Part shown: positions 63,060 to 64,000 of the stretch, piece by piece | Layout: every line of letters begins with the position of its first letter | Numbering within the stretch: position 1 is the stretch's first letter | Assembly (NCBI GenBank): GCA_002449765.1 | Contig: DJXN01000015.1 | Coordinates: forward strand, 186,001 to 250,000 | Direction: 5' to 3' | Source of the DNA: Fibrobacter sp. UBA7003 | Lineage (GTDB): Bacteria > Fibrobacterota > Fibrobacteria > Fibrobacterales > Fibrobacteraceae | DNA length: 64,000 bases | Notes under the pieces: generated by a model | The model's database searches: none | Told to the model about the DNA's origin: nothing | The model's input: only the letters and a program-made list of their open reading frames with translations | Made by a program: the position numbers and the translations under genes

Positions 63060-63341
63060 CTATTTGACCATCTGAAAAACCTTCTCGTCCTTGCGGCTCA
63101 TGCCGTAACGGGTGCGGAGGATTTCTTCTTTGTAGAGGGAGTCGTTCTGGAGTCTCTCGATGATGAGCTTGCGCTCTTCGATGACGGTGTTGAGCGAATC
63201 GATTTGCTTTTGCTTTAATTCGATTTGTTGAATCAGCATCTGCTGCTCGAAAATGTTCCCCTTGCTGAACAGGAGCTGGGATACAACGATAGCGATAAAG
63301 AAAATGACGACCACAATGGCGATGTAGATTTTCTTGTGCAT
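63060..63341 (-). CDS. FtsB/DivIC-like septum formation initiator
   Basis: 93 residues. One membrane helix (IYIAIVVVIFFIAIVVSQLLF), then a leucine/glutamine-rich coiled coil (LIQQIELKQKQIDSLNTVIEE) and the typical C-terminal box with EEILRTRYGMSRKDEKVF, as in FtsB (EExARxxxGMxxxxE). It should act in the divisome with FtsL and FtsQ. It overlaps the dprA stop by one base (TAATG). Confidence 0.88.
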   Translation of the reverse strand: MHKKIYIAIVVVIFFIAIVVSQLLFSKGNIFEQQMLIQQIELKQKQIDSLNTVIEERKLIIERLQNDSLYKEEILRTRYGMSRKDEKVFQMVK

Positions 63342-64000
63342 TATGCCGATCCGTTGAAGTGGAACATGAAGTTGTCTTCGGTGTGGGCGAGACCCGCAAT
63401 TTCGAGCTCTGTCAATATAGCTAAAAGTTCGCCGATATTAAAGCCCGATTCTGCCTGGAGCTCGGGAAATGTTTTGCGGTAGCCGTTGACTTTTGCGAAA
63501 AGTGCTTTCGCGTTTTTTCCGAGCGTGCAGCCCGCGCTTTCGAAGGCCGTGATGCTCTGACCTCCTCGCCGGGGGAGTCCGAGAACCGAAACTAGACTTT
63601 CGGGCCGAAAGACTGGTTTCGCAAGCTCCCGGTCGAGTAGGTCGTTCGTGCCCCCGGCCACTTCGCTGTCGAAGTCGCCGGGGATGGCGTAGAGCGGCTT
63701 TCCCTCCTTGCGGGTGAATTCGGCGGTGATGAGCGCTCCGCCCTTCGCCTTGCTCTGCACGATGACAGTCGCTCGCGACATGCCGCTGATGATGCGGTTC
63801 CTTGCCGGGAAATTCCCCTTGTAGGCAGGCATGTCGGGTTCGAATTCCGAGACGATGGCGCCGCCGTGTTCGAGGATGCGCCTTGCAAGGTTTCCGCGGC
63901 TGCCTTCGATTTTGGTGCCGAGCCCCTGCGCGAGTACGGCGACTGTCGGGATTCCCGCATCGAGCGCGGCTTCGTGACACAGGCTGTCGATTCCCTGCGC
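63341..64000 (-). CDS. dprA: DNA-processing protein DprA (5' end outside window)
   Basis: The reverse frame is open from the window edge to TAA 63341 (219 residues). It has the Rossmann-fold core of DprA/Smf: GIDSLCHEAALDAG, TVAVLAQGLGT, FPARNRIISGMS, KGGALITAEFTRKEG and PLYAIPGDFDSEVAGGTNDLL, then a winged-helix C-terminal domain. DprA loads RecA on incoming single strands in transformation; comEC at 32588 fits the same process. The FtsB-like gene starts at its stop. Confidence 0.93.
   Translation of the reverse strand, partial: AQGIDSLCHEAALDAGIPTVAVLAQGLGTKIEGSRGNLARRILEHGGAIVSEFEPDMPAYKGNFPARNRIISGMSRATVIVQSKAKGGALITAEFTRKEGKPLYAIPGDFDSEVAGGTNDLLDRELAKPVFRPESLVSVLGLPRRGGQSITAFESAGCTLGKNAKALFAKVNGYRKTFPELQAESGFNIGELLAILTELEIAGLAHTEDNFMFHFNGSA

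Noticed and set aside
1..64000. tRNA, rRNA, insertion sequence, prophage
   Set aside because: No T-arm-like GTTCRANNC with matching stems was noticed in the gaps, and no transposase, integrase or phage-like frame is present; gaps are mostly too short.

Overview
The window looks like a chromosomal segment from Fibrobacter or a close relative (phylum Fibrobacterota). Three points suggest this. First, it carries protein families I know mainly from Fibrobacter: TIGR02145-type lipoproteins at 18307 and 48370, a TIGR02147-type protein at 17478, and two adjacent TIGR02171-type lipoproteins at 54653 and 57386. Second, it encodes cellulose-degradation enzymes, a GH5 with a CBM11-like module and a GH8 with a poly-Ser linker and a C-terminal sorting-like domain. 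Third, it is rich in lipoproteins and outer-membrane barrels, and many start codons follow a Bacteroidetes-like TAnnTTT box. These family names are from memory; no search was run. I saw no tRNA, rRNA, insertion sequence, prophage or CRISPR array.

Layout. 1-8.7 kb: a partial MlaE-type lipid-transport permease, two lipoproteins partly in AT-rich DNA, an RlmD-type rRNA methyltransferase, a three-lipoprotein operon, and a degenerate MetH-like protein that has lost two of three zinc cysteines. 8.7-17.3 kb: a peptidase/propeller/beta-barrel fusion, the GH5 cellulase, a tandem SagB-like nitroreductase, and LrgAB. 17.4-20.1 kb: a TIGR02147 protein overlapping a TIGR02145 lipoprotein gene. 20.2-24.7 kb: fmt, rsmB and two envelope beta-barrel genes, overlapping end to end. 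24.8-27.3 kb: mutY, then a non-coding stretch with a tandem hairpin array and a small AT-rich gene between direct repeats. 27.2-34.9 kb: clpB behind a textbook sigma-54 promoter, an outer-membrane protein, hisC-hisN and comEC. 35.0-43.2 kb: a metzincin lipoprotein, a DUF4416 protein, a FecR-like lipoprotein followed by two envelope proteins, an LPP20-like lipoprotein, rsmE and a HAD phosphatase. 43.2-51.8 kb: a YfhO-like membrane protein, a 36-residue membrane peptide, an arginase-fold protein, a TPR protein, a TIGR02145 lipoprotein, a radical SAM protein, dus and rdgB. 51.8-64 kb: an AlgX-like SGNH lipoprotein, a transglutaminase-like protein, the TIGR02171 pair, GH8, a TolB-like propeller, an FtsB-like protein and partial dprA.

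Themes. Housekeeping RNA and DNA modification genes (rlmD, fmt, rsmB, mutY, rsmE, dus, rdgB, dprA) are interspersed with surface and secreted proteins. At least sixteen start codons on both strands have TAnnTTnn ending only 4-8 nt upstream and no Shine-Dalgarno sequence, which suggests leaderless or nearly leaderless mRNAs; other genes have a longer leader and a clear SD. Palindromic or dispersed repeats have inserted in frame inside several coding genes. The most unusual items are the pseudo-MetH, the hairpin array with its neighbouring small-gene cassette, the sigma-54 promoter of clpB, the tandem SagB-like protein, the TIGR02171 pair and the start-proximal promoter motif.
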